This document shows, in pieces, positions 56,601 through 64,000 of a stretch of DNA of 64,000 bases (position 1 is its first letter; each line of letters begins with the position of its first letter). The notes under the pieces are model-generated. The model was given only the letters and a program-made list of their open reading frames with translations, did not search any database and was not told where the DNA came from. The DNA is taken from contig JAODUP010000147.1 of NCBI GenBank assembly GCA_025642065.1, positions 939,499 to 1,003,498 of the forward strand, given 5' to 3'. This DNA comes from Paralvinella palmiformis (taxonomy: Eukaryota; Annelida; Polychaeta; Terebellida; Alvinellidae). A program made the translations under genes and the position numbers.

Positions 56601-57782
56601 GTGTGTGTGTGTGTGTGTGTGCATTTGTTATATTTATATATTACTTATCTGTAACATTTCATCATGCTACTTGTCCTTATAAAAGTAGATTTCAACATCT
56701 ACTTATCCAACTTGCTCTTGTCTTGTCCAAAATCTTTCTTTACCCAACAGTTCTTTCGACGTAATCTTTTCTGCTTCTGTACCAAAAATGCTTTGGGTAA
56801 ACGGTCCTAAACAGTAAGACTACATCAGAAGCGTATAACTGTTAATGCTACGTATATATATATCAAATACCATTGAAATCTAGGGTGGCCTTATTTTAAA
56901 GACCACATCCCCATAAGGACTAAGATATCTCTGTCTCAAATTTAATCAGCTACAGCAGCCTTACCATAGCTGTACACTAGTGGTAGTGTGGTTAACCACA
57001 GATCTATAACACCAGTGCTCAAATCACAGCATAACTATATCTGAAGGGTACTTCATTGGACACTTCACATCACTTGCTACCTCCGTGGTCTAACCAGTAG
57101 CACGTTGGGTCACATACCACTACCACCTGAGTTCGAACCTTGGCGTGGGCATATCTGAAGGGTGTTTCATATTTGACTTAGCTCTATTACCTTTGGAGTT
57201 CGTTTGTCCCATTTAGCCTATCATGTGCACAAAAGTATCCATAAAACATCAATCGTCATCACCTCTCTAGATTTCTTGTTCCATTTAGCTTGTCACGTGT
57301 GTATGTGTTACAGTTAATCTGTATAATCAGGTAATATGTATATTACCTGAAATAATCCGGTAATACGTCTATTGCTAACTGAGATTTAATACAGCTTACC
57401 TGAAAATGTCAGGTAATATACATATTACCTGATTATACATATTAACTATAACATATATATGTATGTATGTATGTATGTGTGTGTGCATGGAGCTATAAAA
57501 CAACAATGTTTAAATTGACCTGGCTGTAGCTTATGATACAAAGCCTCCTCATTGCTGAACTACTGCAATATCTCTTAATCCTTTAGAAAGAAGCAGAACA
57601 AAAACTTGCCCAATGAACTGAGTTCATCAAGCCCAGGAGAGAAGGAGCTGCCATCCAAAGCAGAGGTACTGCTTGGCCTTGAAAAAAGAAAGGTTGCCAT
57701 GGATCTTGGACAATCTGGTGACGATGACCTGGACCTGGATCAAGCCGAAGTTGGCATAGAAATTGATTTCCCAGACGACTGA
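46498..57782 (+). CDS. PHAX: phosphorylated adaptor for RNA export (PHAX)
   Basis: PHAX bridges cap-binding-complex-bound snRNA to CRM1/RanGTP for export from the nucleus and shuttles back after dephosphorylation. Five exons join in frame to 441 aa (human 394): 46498-46602, 52919-53735, 54439-54530, 56373-56488, 57587-57782. Features: an acidic serine cluster GDSSSDSSDDDE as in the CK2-phosphorylated region; a QNQELWNKVALEQT block and VESYNY matching human IWGAVLQEQ and ETYNY; two basic motifs KRTIKDRL and RKSVRDRLGTRRPG; and the PHAX RNA-binding domain at residues about 290-362 (ALVEALGEPH, RVVNTIGVKKAIELYYATEN, NGDRRRSPGGVFLQVVKNE). The C-terminus is acidic (DDDLDLDQ...DFPDD). All introns are GT/AG; intron 1 is 6.3 kb and full of mobile elements. 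AATAAA follows at 57838. The start ATG (46498) is chosen because MSASGTCLEEGEIADS fits the acidic family N-terminus. Confidence 0.94.
46680..48800. other. PHAX intron 1, first part, nothing recognised
   Basis: Several short frames on both strands, none with a family match. A minus-strand, Cys-rich stretch near 47890-47950 may belong to the MULE remnant further right but is too decayed to assign. Confidence 0.4.
48810..49300 (-). pseudogene. MULE-type transposase remnant
   Basis: The minus-strand frame reads QKTWYMDATFKVMGKLFIQM, then FSIHAFVTKQVPLVTSMMSR and REATWKAIRLIIPN, and in another frame GLQQAYQTYDGTFKYIRKLM. This is the order of the DDE core of Mutator-like transposases (WYxDGTFK, FxxHAF, MSRR, FExAxWxAxRxxxP, the C-terminal TxKFIRKLMAL). 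An in-frame TGA falls between the two catalytic parts, the expected second-aspartate MDFE is replaced by FHRE, and the HWTQAVxRK part is deleted or shifted. Non-functional. It sits antisense in PHAX intron 1. Confidence 0.75.
49500..49690 (-). repeat. segment X, second direct copy
   Basis: AACCAATTAAAATGGTCTGG, TA array (49567-49592) and TACCAATATACTGGAACCGT match 50470-50710 in the same orientation. Confidence 0.88.
49786..50146 (+). repeat. tRNA-derived SINE, family C, full length, inserted in recombinase element
   Basis: Head GGTGGCCTAGTGGTTAAGCA, B box GCAGGTTCGAACCC, body TCTGGCAGTGACCACCCTCA and GAGTGGTGGGGGAGGAGG, tail GACAGCCTGGGGATTCTCCC with AACAACAAAACCAAA. Recombinase sequence continues on both sides. 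Confidence 0.96.
50470..50710 (-). repeat. segment X, first direct copy
   Basis: AACCAATTAAAATGGTCTGG, a TA array of about 30 units (50541-50602) and TACCAATATACTGGAACCAA. Confidence 0.88.
50966..52110. other. PHAX intron 1, repeat-like AT-rich sequence
   Basis: 51340-51600 contains degenerate internal repeats of GTCCTTGAAAGTCCTGGAAT, probably an old element. 51020-51265 holds an open minus-strand frame without family match that may belong to the MULE remnant beyond the inserted element. Confidence 0.4.
52111..52671. mobile_element. MITE family F, TTAA-flanked, 561 bp
   Basis: Ends TTAAAGGGATAGTGCACC and GGTGAACTGTCCCTTTAA are inverted repeats inside TTAA. The interior shares TCAAAATGTGTAAATGATCA with the reverse of the copy at 25193. 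It is in PHAX intron 1, about 250 bp before exon 2. Confidence 0.88.
52919..53735 (+). CDS. PHAX: PHAX exon 2
   Basis: Acceptor TTTTTTACAG; codes for residues 36-307 with the acidic serine cluster, the CBC/export-factor blocks and the start of the RNA-binding domain. The donor is TTTC|GTGAGT, phase 1, rather than the downstream stop at 53842. Confidence 0.94.
54439..54530 (+). CDS. PHAX: PHAX exon 3
   Basis: Acceptor after a T-rich tract (CAATTCCTAG). Completes a glutamine codon, then RVVNTIGVKKAIELYYATEN and IEENGGMLVQ of the RNA-binding domain. Donor CAG|GTTAGT. Confidence 0.95.
54607..54958 (+). repeat. tRNA-derived SINE, family G, with L2-like tail
   Basis: Head TAGTGCAGTTAGTTAGAGCC and GGTGGGTTAGAGGCTC, body GTATGCTCCCTTGGGAGTTG, tail TTGTAAAGCGCCTTAGAGC and ACTATATAAATGTCA before an ATT repeat, as in LINE2/CR1 3' ends. 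In PHAX intron 3. Confidence 0.85.
55235..55432. repeat. 98-bp tandem duplication
   Basis: ATTATAAAATGCATTTGTAT...AAAATGACAGGACATCATTT occurs twice, 98 bp apart, with scattered substitutions and a 2-base indel. Confidence 0.9.
55937..56255. mobile_element. MITE D, about 320 bp
   Basis: Ends TGGGGTCAATTTCATTAATT and GTTGGAATGGACCCCA form an imperfect inverted repeat. The interior has GAGTACCTACTTGGAATACC and AGAAGAAATATTTCTGAATT, shared with the outer part of the element at 49400-50964 and with 36366-36640. In PHAX intron 3. Confidence 0.8.
56373..56488 (+). CDS. PHAX: PHAX exon 4
   Basis: Acceptor TCTATTTCAG; encodes NGDRRRSPGGVFLQVVKNES and a basic KLKKKP end. Donor AG|GTCAGT, phase 2. Confidence 0.95.
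56598..56621. repeat. (GT)n microsatellite
   Basis: About 12 GT units preceded by a short GA run. Confidence 0.9.
56970..57305 (+). repeat. family B SINE split by a family A SINE
   Basis: The left part (56970-57077) has the family B head GTGGTTAACCACAGATCTAT and body. The right part (57262-57305) resumes with CTTGTTCCATTTAGCTTGTC, its tail. The interruption is the family A copy at 57078-57261. Confidence 0.85.
57078..57261 (+). repeat. tRNA-derived SINE, family A, nested in family B
   Basis: Full-length: CCTCCGTGGTCTAACCAGTA, GAGTTCGAACC, GTGTTTCATATTTGACTTAG, CCATTTAGCCTATCATGTGC, ATCAATCGTCATC. CATCAC occurs on both flanks, a possible short target duplication. Confidence 0.93.
57313..57446. 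mobile_element. palindromic mini-element, 38-bp inverted arms
   Basis: The arms 57313-57350 and 57409-57446 are reverse complements except one base. Each arm contains its own palindrome, TCAGGTAATAT...ATATTACCTGA. No coding capacity. Probably a very short MITE; it lies in PHAX intron 4. Confidence 0.8.
57587..57782 (+). CDS. PHAX: PHAX exon 5 (C-terminus)
   Basis: Acceptor TCCTTTAG; completes an arginine codon, then KKQNKNLPNELSSSSPGEKE and an acidic end stopping at TGA 57780-57782. Confidence 0.93.
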
Positions 57783-57837
57783 TAGTTTCAGTTGTTTACA
57801 AATTTTTTCAATACATTTTTCTATACTGTTAGGTGAT

Positions 57838-57843
57838 AATAAA
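57838..57843 (+). terminator. PHAX: PHAX polyadenylation signal
   Basis: AATAAA lies 56 bases after the PHAX stop, the first in that direction. Confidence 0.7.
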
Positions 57844-58346
57844 CTTATTTTTCGAATACATTGAAATCAGTAGATCACATTTGACATATTTCGATGTTTG
57901 AACAGTGTAGAACCCGTGTTTGGCGCATGTATCGAGGTTAAACAATGGTTTGGACACCTTAAACCATACAGGTCTGTAGTATTTTAATTGGCTGCAGCAG
58001 TTACCTTTGTTTTGGTCAGATATTGAACACATCAGATGATACGTTATCTGTAAATATACACAAACATAGTATACATGACAATGGTTTGGGCAGCTAGAAA
58101 CACCAAAGTAAATTGGAAAAAATTGTAAATTGTAATTTTTTTTTAGAAATTAAGCTGTGATAAACAGATGCTTTTATATGGCTGTTAATTTTTTGCTACA
58201 GGTATTTTTTTATTTTTGTGGTCACGTTGATTGATGCGGACTTTAAAAATTAAAAAGAACATTAATACATGTAGAAGCCAATTTTAGAACCATTCTTTGA
58301 CACAATTACACGACAAAGGCATGAAATGTAACATTTCCGTGTACTG

Positions 58347-59081
58347 TATATACTCGCGTACAAGTCGATTTTTTTTTTTGTAGTGAAAAGGGAGCTACCA
58401 GAAGCACCTCGACTTATACGCCCGACATGGTTCCTACCAGCTGAAGGAAATATTTTCTTCGGCCATCCTGAACACACAACACTACAGCATTCAACCCAAT
58501 AATTGACAGAGTCAGAATAAAAGCGTCACATCGCTGCCTACTAAATCATTATTATTCAATAAATAACAATTAATTTTCACCAAACTGTTATTTGGATATC
58601 ACAAACATGCCAGGCTTTATATAATATTACTTGATAGTCACGCGTTGTTACCTACCAGTACCTCCAGATGATTAGCGATACTATAGAAATCACTGTTCAC
58701 ATTGCATGTTTGGTGTGACAAGTTTGTTTATTAGTTATAACATTGTTTGTTTTGTTTTTCTGGGAGAATCCCCAGGTTGTCGCTTATTCAGCACAGCCTA
58801 GTTATAACATCAAAGCGAAATCCGTATATATATATATATATATATATCGCTGCCGGTGAAGAAATTGATACACAAAGTCACAGCCACGATAATAATACCC
58901 TTATTAAAAAAGACCCATACATCTGGCAAAAGCCAAACAGCACACAGTAAATCTTTTGTAAAGGTTCGGCACCGGTACGGCAATTGATCTCGACTTATAC
59001 GGTGAGCATAGGCCTGAGGAAAGAATTACAGGGTCAAAAACCTCGACTTATCTACCGGGTCGACTTATACGCGAGTATATA
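58347..59081. mobile_element. MITE with 22-bp TIRs (TATATACTCGCGTAYAAGTC type)
   Basis: The left end (58347-58368) and the inverse of the right end (59060-59081) agree at 21 of 22 bases. A second TCGACTTAT copy near 59043 and the motif CTCGACTTATACGCC near 58410 lie inside. A SINE tail fragment and a TA array lie within it. Ends of this kind are seen in pogo/Tc1-type MITEs; assignment is inference. Confidence 0.8.
58749..58802 (-). repeat. family C SINE tail fragment
   Basis: GGGAGAATCCCCAGGTTGTC GCTTATTCAGCACAGCC matches the reverse of the family C tail; only about 54 bases remain. Confidence 0.75.
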
Positions 59082-59588
59082 TGGCATTACAAATGGGAAC
59101 TTGCTAAAGTTTACTATCCTGGCACACACACACTTACGCGGACATAACTGTGTATGCACACACCCAAAACCCCTACTTACAAACACCTAATTAAGAAATT
59201 GGCAGAATGCTGCTGAATTAGTTGGTATCACTGAATTGTTTGCTTTACACACACAGAGAGAGAGAGAGAGAGAGAGCTAGTGAGAGACTTAGAATTGATG
59301 AAGCGCTACAGTTAGAATGGTTTTGATTATTTTAGCCTTAAAACCGTGTCGGATTTTAAGCCCATGCTATCTGTTTTGTAAATATTATTGTCAAGTAGAA
59401 TATATTAGGTTTTTTATGTATCAAATTTCAAAAGAACAACACTGGTTATGTGTGTTACATAAACATTTATTGATTGCAAACCATTAAAGATTTCTTGTCG
59501 ACGCTTTTGTTCAGTACGCACTGATTAACATTCGCCACATATCACTTCCCATAAAGTATCTAAGTAACGATACATTCTTAAATACAGT

Positions 59589-60492
59589 TTAAAGGAACAG
59601 TTCACCCTCAAATAATATTACTTAACTGTGTAATGATTATAAAAGTAATTTCAAATCCACAAATAATATTCAAGAACTCTACTTCAACTTCATGTATAAG
59701 GAAATAATCCAAATTACCGTAGGATCGCTATTACGGATTTTTCGAATGCCAGAATGAACGGATGAGAAAGATAAAAGTCACGTGTTCTGATGTCAATTTT
59801 ATTAAAATAAAGGGGGACGTTAGATTATTTCGGCTCCATCTTTCCGTACTGCTCCCCTGTGAGTGGTGGGGGAGGAGGTTTCTCAACCACTCAAACATAG
59901 AGGCTGTGCCGAATAAGCGACAGCCTGGGGATTCTCCCCGAACAACAAAACAAACTACTGGCACAAGGATAGTTTAGCCATCTCAATCCAGATCAAGTCA
60001 CAGATGCTCTGGCTTAGCCATCCCCACGACATACCTACCCCCGTGCTCAACCTACCAACTGACGCCGTCGTCAGTTCATCAACATAAATGACAGCTTGGT
60101 AGGTGCTCCGTGTTACAAAAGTACAAAACAATCTTCACAATTTTGCCATTTCAGTAACACACTAGGCTATTTGGACCAACTATACTGTCATACTCGTAAA
60201 TACACTTTTGTTATGAAATTACATGTTTGACTGACCCCTATTTTTACATTGTCATAATCGGTCATACAAACAGCTTCTACTAAGTGACGTCAGATTTCAG
60301 GCGCATTCGTTCTGTGTCCGACTTCAAAATGACGGCGCCCACAGACAAATTCTAGTCGATTAACCAGCACTTTGAACTGAATTATTTAATATGTGGTTGA
60401 TCGTGTTCATAATCAGACCTCAGTTTTTTATTTGTGTGAGCATATACGTGTTGGTCCCAAACATTTAAAATGAAGGTAAACTGTTCCTCTAA
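59589..60492. mobile_element. MITE family F, 904 bp, carrying a SINE fragment
   Basis: Ends TTAAAGGAACAGTTCACCC and GTAAACTGTTCCTCTAA are inverted repeats, with TTAA at the left and CTAA at the right. The interior (TTAACCAGCACTTTGAACTG) matches the 52111 and 25193 copies. A family C SINE piece lies at 59805-59951. Confidence 0.85.
59805..59951 (+). repeat. family C SINE, internally deleted fragment
   Basis: AATAAAGGGGGACGTTA jumps directly to TATTTCGGCTCCATCTTTCC, then GTGAGTGGTGGGGGAGGAGG and the tail. About 60 bases of the body are missing. Confidence 0.9.
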
Positions 60493-60596
60493 GTTTAAAA
60501 AGAAACGCTTTATATTGTGTTTCTTGAACTGTAGCATTATCTATGTAGACCAACACATAGATAGTAATAATTTTGTCTGTGTGTATGTCTCTCTCT

Positions 60597-60599
<3 letters not shown>

Positions 60600-60632
<33 letters not shown>
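60600..60632. repeat. (TA)n microsatellite
   Basis: About 16 TA units. Confidence 0.9.
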
Positions 60633-60634
<2 letters not shown>

Positions 60635-60819
60635 GTGTGGTTTTCATAAGTATTATTTATCACAAGAAATATTGTGCTCCTGCATGAGTTCTAACTGTAT
60701 AAGACTGATATTAAATATGTGGAAATGATCAATATTTATTATATATTAAAAGGTTTGAGAAAATATTTCTATTTGTGCGATAGATTTATATTATCCGAGC
60801 CAAATGACATATTCATGGA

Positions 60820-61020
60820 TTATATAACACGTGACATTCATATAGTACCCTATTCAGCTAGATAGCTGCTCTAAGGAGCTGTTTATAATATTATTATTCC
60901 TGACTCGGATATGATTCAATCCAGCACCCACCTCAACTCCCAACGGAGCATACAATCCAAGCTGCTGTTAAAGTCGCAAAATCAACACGTCCTGTCAGGT
61001 TCTCAATTATGGCCTGTTTG
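60820..61020 (-). repeat. tRNA-derived SINE, family G, 5'-truncated
   Basis: On the minus strand GTATGCTCCGTTGGGAGTTG, GAGTCAGGAATAATAATATT and TTAGAGCAGCTATCTAGCTG match the copy at 54607-54958; the head is lost. Confidence 0.8.
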
Positions 61021-61404
61021 TGTGTGTGTGCGTGTGCGTTTGTGTTCATGTCAATTAGATCTATTCTATTAATCCTTGTCATAATAAAACATTAAAATAG
61101 ATCTAATTAGGTTTCTAATTGGCACTGCTCTGTGATTTTTCACCGCGAAGAAAAGGAAGCATTAATTAATTCAAAGCGATTTATTATATACACGTATATT
61201 AAATTAATAAACAGCAATAAAACACAAATCATAAATTAATATAATAGTCCCGAACACAAAGAAGAACACCCCCCAACATAATACATAAATAATAACCTCA
61301 TAAAAATGTTAATGTCATTTATAAGTGGCCCCGATACGATCATTATGATATAGATCTACCCCACACATTATATTATACTACAACTGTTTACAACGATGTA
61401 CACA

Positions 61405-61462
61405 CGGCCCATTTAGCCTACCATGTGCACAACGTGGTCGTAAAACACAAATCATCATCATC
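61405..61462 (+). repeat. family A SINE tail with perfect 15-bp target duplication
   Basis: Only the tail remains (GGCCCATTTAGCCTACCATG to ATCATCATC). It is flanked by ACAACGATGTACACA at 61390-61404 and again at 61463-61477. Confidence 0.95.
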
Positions 61463-61477
61463 ACAACGATGTACACA

Positions 61478-62040
61478 TTTTATAGTCCTAGTACCAAAAT
61501 TGTAGACGAGTACCCTATTCTTTTTTGAAGCTATTAGTAGTTACAAACGACAAAGACTATATTCCGGGAGATGTAGATCTATATAGTGCCGAATATCGGG
61601 TAAACCTATATCGGCTAAATGAATAGTGGTTGCTCGGATTATGATGAAATGCTCAACCGATTATTTCGATTTGCAATGAAATATTTTTTAGATTGTAGTA
61701 TTACCTCGAAGAAGCTATATACTACACGTACAACCAAGGTGAGCAAAGGACGAAATTATTTAACATACAATAGCAATATTTTTTCATTAATATAATAAAT
61801 TAATTCATTAAAAAATTAATATAAATGTAATAAGTTAAAATAGGTCACCAATAAATAAGTAAACAACGTGACATCACTTTGATGTAGAGTAGAAGAGCAA
61901 AACAAATAAAAGAACTGTACATCATTGAAATTTCACATCCATCTTAGATTCCTCATAATAAAATATATGTACATAAATATGTTTATAACCATTCATAAAT
62001 AAGTAATATTTTCTTCTATAAATATTATTAACAATTAATA
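61478..62040. other. AT-rich sequence downstream of IL-17, nothing recognised
   Basis: No coding or repeat-family match; presumably contains the IL-17 3' UTR. Confidence 0.5.
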
Positions 62041-62043
62041 TTC

Positions 62044-62727
62044 TTATACTGATGAAGCCATACTACACGTACAGCCAACAGTAATCTTCTGCCAGCCTTT
62101 ATTGTATATATATTGTCCATTTGGTAAACAATTATTACTACGCCGTAATACAGGAAGATTGTAGTAGATAGGTTGACAACCTGCTCCAGATCCGGGATCT
62201 ACACCAGTACAGGTCGTACACTTACAGCGCGCTTCGATCAGATTTGACGGATATCTATCTGGATCGTAGTTCATCACGTTGTACCAAGGACATAGCGACT
62301 GATCCTGAACGTGTTGTTTACTAGATAACTCAGTGATGGACTTGGGACATTGATGATCTCCATATTGAATGAACTCATTTGGAGAAGTGGACTTGTCCAA
62401 TTGTTGTTTGATGTATTGTTTATATTGTGGTAACATATAATAGGAAGAATGTAGAGGTTCCGATACTTGATATTCTATCCATTGTCGCTTGAGATCAAAG
62501 AAAGATGGCATGGAACAGACACTACGCTTTCTTCGAGGATGATCTAAATAAATTTTCTCTCCTGATATTGATGACGTAGTAGGAGAAGATGACAAACTAA
62601 AATCATATCCGGGATGATCTTCCTGTCTAAGACTTTGTGTTATCACATCTGAGAGTGATTTACACGTGACTGATTTGATGAGTACGTGCAGTAAACAGGA
62701 AATTCCGAAGACTGTGTACGATGTAAC
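62044..62727 (-). CDS. IL17: IL-17 exon 2
   Basis: Acceptor TAATTTCAG|GTT. Encodes the end of the signal peptide, the propeptide with RRKR and the whole IL-17 domain, stopping at 62044-62046. Confidence 0.94.
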   Translation of the reverse strand, partial: VTSYTVFGISCLLHVLIKSVTCKSLSDVITQSLRQEDHPGYDFSLSSSPTTSSISGEKIYLDHPRRKRSVCSMPSFFDLKRQWIEYQVSEPLHSSYYMLPQYKQYIKQQLDKSTSPNEFIQYGDHQCPKSITELSSKQHVQDQSLCPWYNVMNYDPDRYPSNLIEARCKCTTCTGVDPGSGAGCQPIYYNLPVLRRSNNCLPNGQYIYNKGWQKITVGCTCSMASSV

Positions 62728-62946
62728 CTGAAATTAAAACGTAGAATAGGAATATTGATAATTGTAAAATGAATTTGATATTAATCGCCTTTTTTCTATT
62801 TAAACAGTTTCCCCTATAATTAAGCAGCTTCTGGAAGTGTCAATATTACAATTTTCATAATTAAACATTAAAATATTATCAAACTATACATGCTATTAAA
62901 TTAAGCTGACAAACTATTGTAAAACGCTTACCTTTAGTTGATGCAT
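62044..62946 (-). CDS. IL17: interleukin-17 family cytokine
   Basis: A secreted IL-17-like ligand for IL-17 receptor-type (SEFIR) signalling in epithelial and haemocyte immunity; IL-17 genes are expanded in molluscs. Two exons, 62932-62946 and 62044-62727, join in frame to 232 aa. Residues 1 to about 23 are a signal peptide (MHQLKVTSYTVFGISCLLHV...). A dibasic RRKR lies at 70-73. The IL-17 domain runs from CPWYNVMNYDPDRYPSNLIE (from 151) through EARCKCTTC, LPVLRR, C-x-NGQYIYNKGW to VGCTCS (222-227). Eight domain cysteines (151, 173, 175, 178, 189, 205, 224, 226) give the cystine-knot-like pairs plus the extra invertebrate pair. The apparent start inside exon 2 is GTG without a signal peptide, so the spliced ATG is preferred. 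Which IL-17 paralogue it is cannot be said. Confidence 0.94.
62932..62946 (-). CDS. IL17: IL-17 exon 1 (five codons)
   Basis: ATGCATCAACTAAAG followed by donor GTAAGC. It joins in phase 0 to exon 2 across a 204-bp intron and supplies the only ATG giving a signal peptide. Confidence 0.85.
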
Positions 62947-62985
62947 TTTACTTCAATGGCAGATTTACTGACAACAGTTTAAGAG

Positions 62986-62993
62986 TTTATATA
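62986..62993 (-). promoter_or_regulatory. IL17: TATA box of IL-17
   Basis: TATATAAA on the minus strand, 40-47 bases upstream of the ATG, implying a very short 5' UTR. Confidence 0.65.
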
Positions 62994-63123
62994 TTTCTAT
63001 AAATTCTCTTGCTGGCTTCGAACTGACTCTCTCTCTCTTTTACGACATCTCTTTTATAGTAAACTGATTGAAAGAGAAATGATTAGGAGTGTTTTAGATA
63101 ATGTCTTCATTTCAAATAAGAAA

Positions 63124-63133
63124 GGGAAATTCC
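63124..63133. promoter_or_regulatory. NF-kB site upstream of IL-17
   Basis: GGGAAATTCC fits GGGRNWYYCC exactly. It is about 178 bases upstream of the IL-17 ATG, within promoter distance of the TATA box. Function is inferred. Confidence 0.6.
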
Positions 63134-63139
63134 ATTTAA

Positions 63140-63545
63140 TATAACCCCTATCATTGTGTGTATTATGGGGAGAACCCCTTAACTATTTATAGTTTTTAGT
63201 AAAAGTGATATCATGGCGAAGGTATCTAAATAATTAAGTTGGGTTATATATTGAACATATGTGTAAGGTTAGCGTAGGGTATAAAGTATACATGTGTGGT
63301 TTACTAAAACGTACGATTTAAACAACTACCGTCGTTTAAACAGCCTAATTATGAGTTTCTACAATATTTAATTTACTGGAGTTTCAACATACATGCTAAA
63401 GTCGTTTTTAGTTTTTTTTTGTTTGTTTATCTGTTACTATTATTATAAATATATTTCACACTTATAGATTTCAAGATGTGGTATAGCCTATTTGCCATTA
63501 TGCATTTTATTTCTCCATATGATTGAAATATATCATATCATCTAC
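63140..63545. other. AT-rich sequence upstream of IL-17, nothing further recognised
   Basis: Contains a G4-AGAA-C4 inverted motif at 63167-63178 that loosely resembles Rel-type sites; otherwise unremarkable. Confidence 0.4.
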
Positions 63546-63556
63546 AAAAAAGCTTC

Positions 63557-63572
63557 ATATATATATATATAT

Positions 63573-63605
<33 letters not shown>

Positions 63606-63716
63606 ATGTGTGTATGTGTGTATGTGTTTGTGTGTGTGTGAGTGTGTCTGTGTCAATGAGTGTTGCTGAGTGTGTGTGTGTTTGTGTGTGTTTGTGTATA
63701 TACATATAAAATATAT

Positions 63717-63764
<48 letters not shown>

Positions 63765-63830
63765 GTGTGTGTGTGTGTGTATTTATGTGTGTGTGTGGTC
63801 ATGTGTGTGTGTGTGTGTGTGTGCGATAAG
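63557..63830. repeat. compound (TA)n/(GT)n microsatellite block
   Basis: TA arrays at about 63557-63596 and 63711-63760 alternate with imperfect GT arrays up to about 63822. Confidence 0.95.
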
Positions 63831-64000
63831 GAGAGAGAGTTCAGGCCGAAAAATTCATGTGTTCTACTAATGATAGATATATTGGCTGTTAGTGAAATCT
63901 TAAAATGGGTCTACTACATAACAATAATAACCAAAACAATATTTGAAGAACTGGAGATAGATGGTATGTTGAAGTATTTTATATGTATTTATGTGTGTGT

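Noticed and set aside
57838..58032. Minus-strand 67-codon frame after PHAX
   Set aside because: No family resemblance; lies in the PHAX 3' UTR/downstream region.
62644..62646. IL-17 start at a GTG codon
   Set aside because: Eukaryotic start at GTG is unlikely and gives no signal peptide; the upstream five-codon exon supplies an ATG and a leader.

Overview
The window is a repeat-rich, AT-rich animal nuclear segment, most likely from a mollusc and probably a gastropod. The reasons are compact exons with GT/AG introns, a secreted IL-17-family cytokine, a secreted IGFBP-domain protein, many tRNA-derived SINEs, several LINE tails, and very long TA and GT microsatellites. The species cannot be fixed from sequence alone.

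Four protein-coding loci are supported. (1) At 6850-7282 (minus) lies one exon of a secreted protein with a 12-cysteine IGFBP N-terminal domain; it ends in a splice donor and its downstream exons were not found. (2) CDK7, the CDK-activating kinase and TFIIH kinase, is on the minus strand from 39702 to 25911 in ten exons. All exon junctions join in frame to give 339 aa. (3) PHAX, the phosphorylated adaptor for snRNA nuclear export, is on the plus strand from 46498 to 57782 in five exons that join in frame to give 441 aa. CDK7 and PHAX are divergent, about 6.8 kb apart, and a broken LINE has landed between them. (4) An IL-17 gene is on the minus strand at 62044-62946. It has a five-codon first exon, a signal peptide, a furin-type site and the full IL-17 cysteine set. 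A TATA box lies about 40 bp upstream of its ATG and a perfect NF-kB consensus about 180 bp upstream.

Layout. 1-10 kb: microsatellites, minisatellites, the IGFBP exon and GC-rich patches. 10-25 kb: no recognised gene, but SINEs of several families and microsatellites. 25-40 kb: CDK7, its introns full of SINEs, MITEs and a tyrosine-recombinase fragment. 41-46 kb: a LINE (RT plus RNase H) with two frameshifts, an orphan exon-like segment and a second LINE tail. 46-58 kb: PHAX; its 6.3-kb first intron holds a MULE transposase remnant and a tyrosine-recombinase-bearing element interrupted by a SINE. 58-64 kb: MITEs, a short SINE tail with a perfect target duplication, and IL-17.

The least conventional structure is at 49400-50964 (minus). 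It is a unit bounded by short GGGTCAATTC inverted ends that carries a truncated tyrosine-recombinase domain between two direct copies of a ~200-bp segment. Related pieces lie at 36366-36660, 38310-38930 and, as a ~320-bp MITE, at 55937-56255. This is inference from within-window comparison and needs database and copy-number checks.
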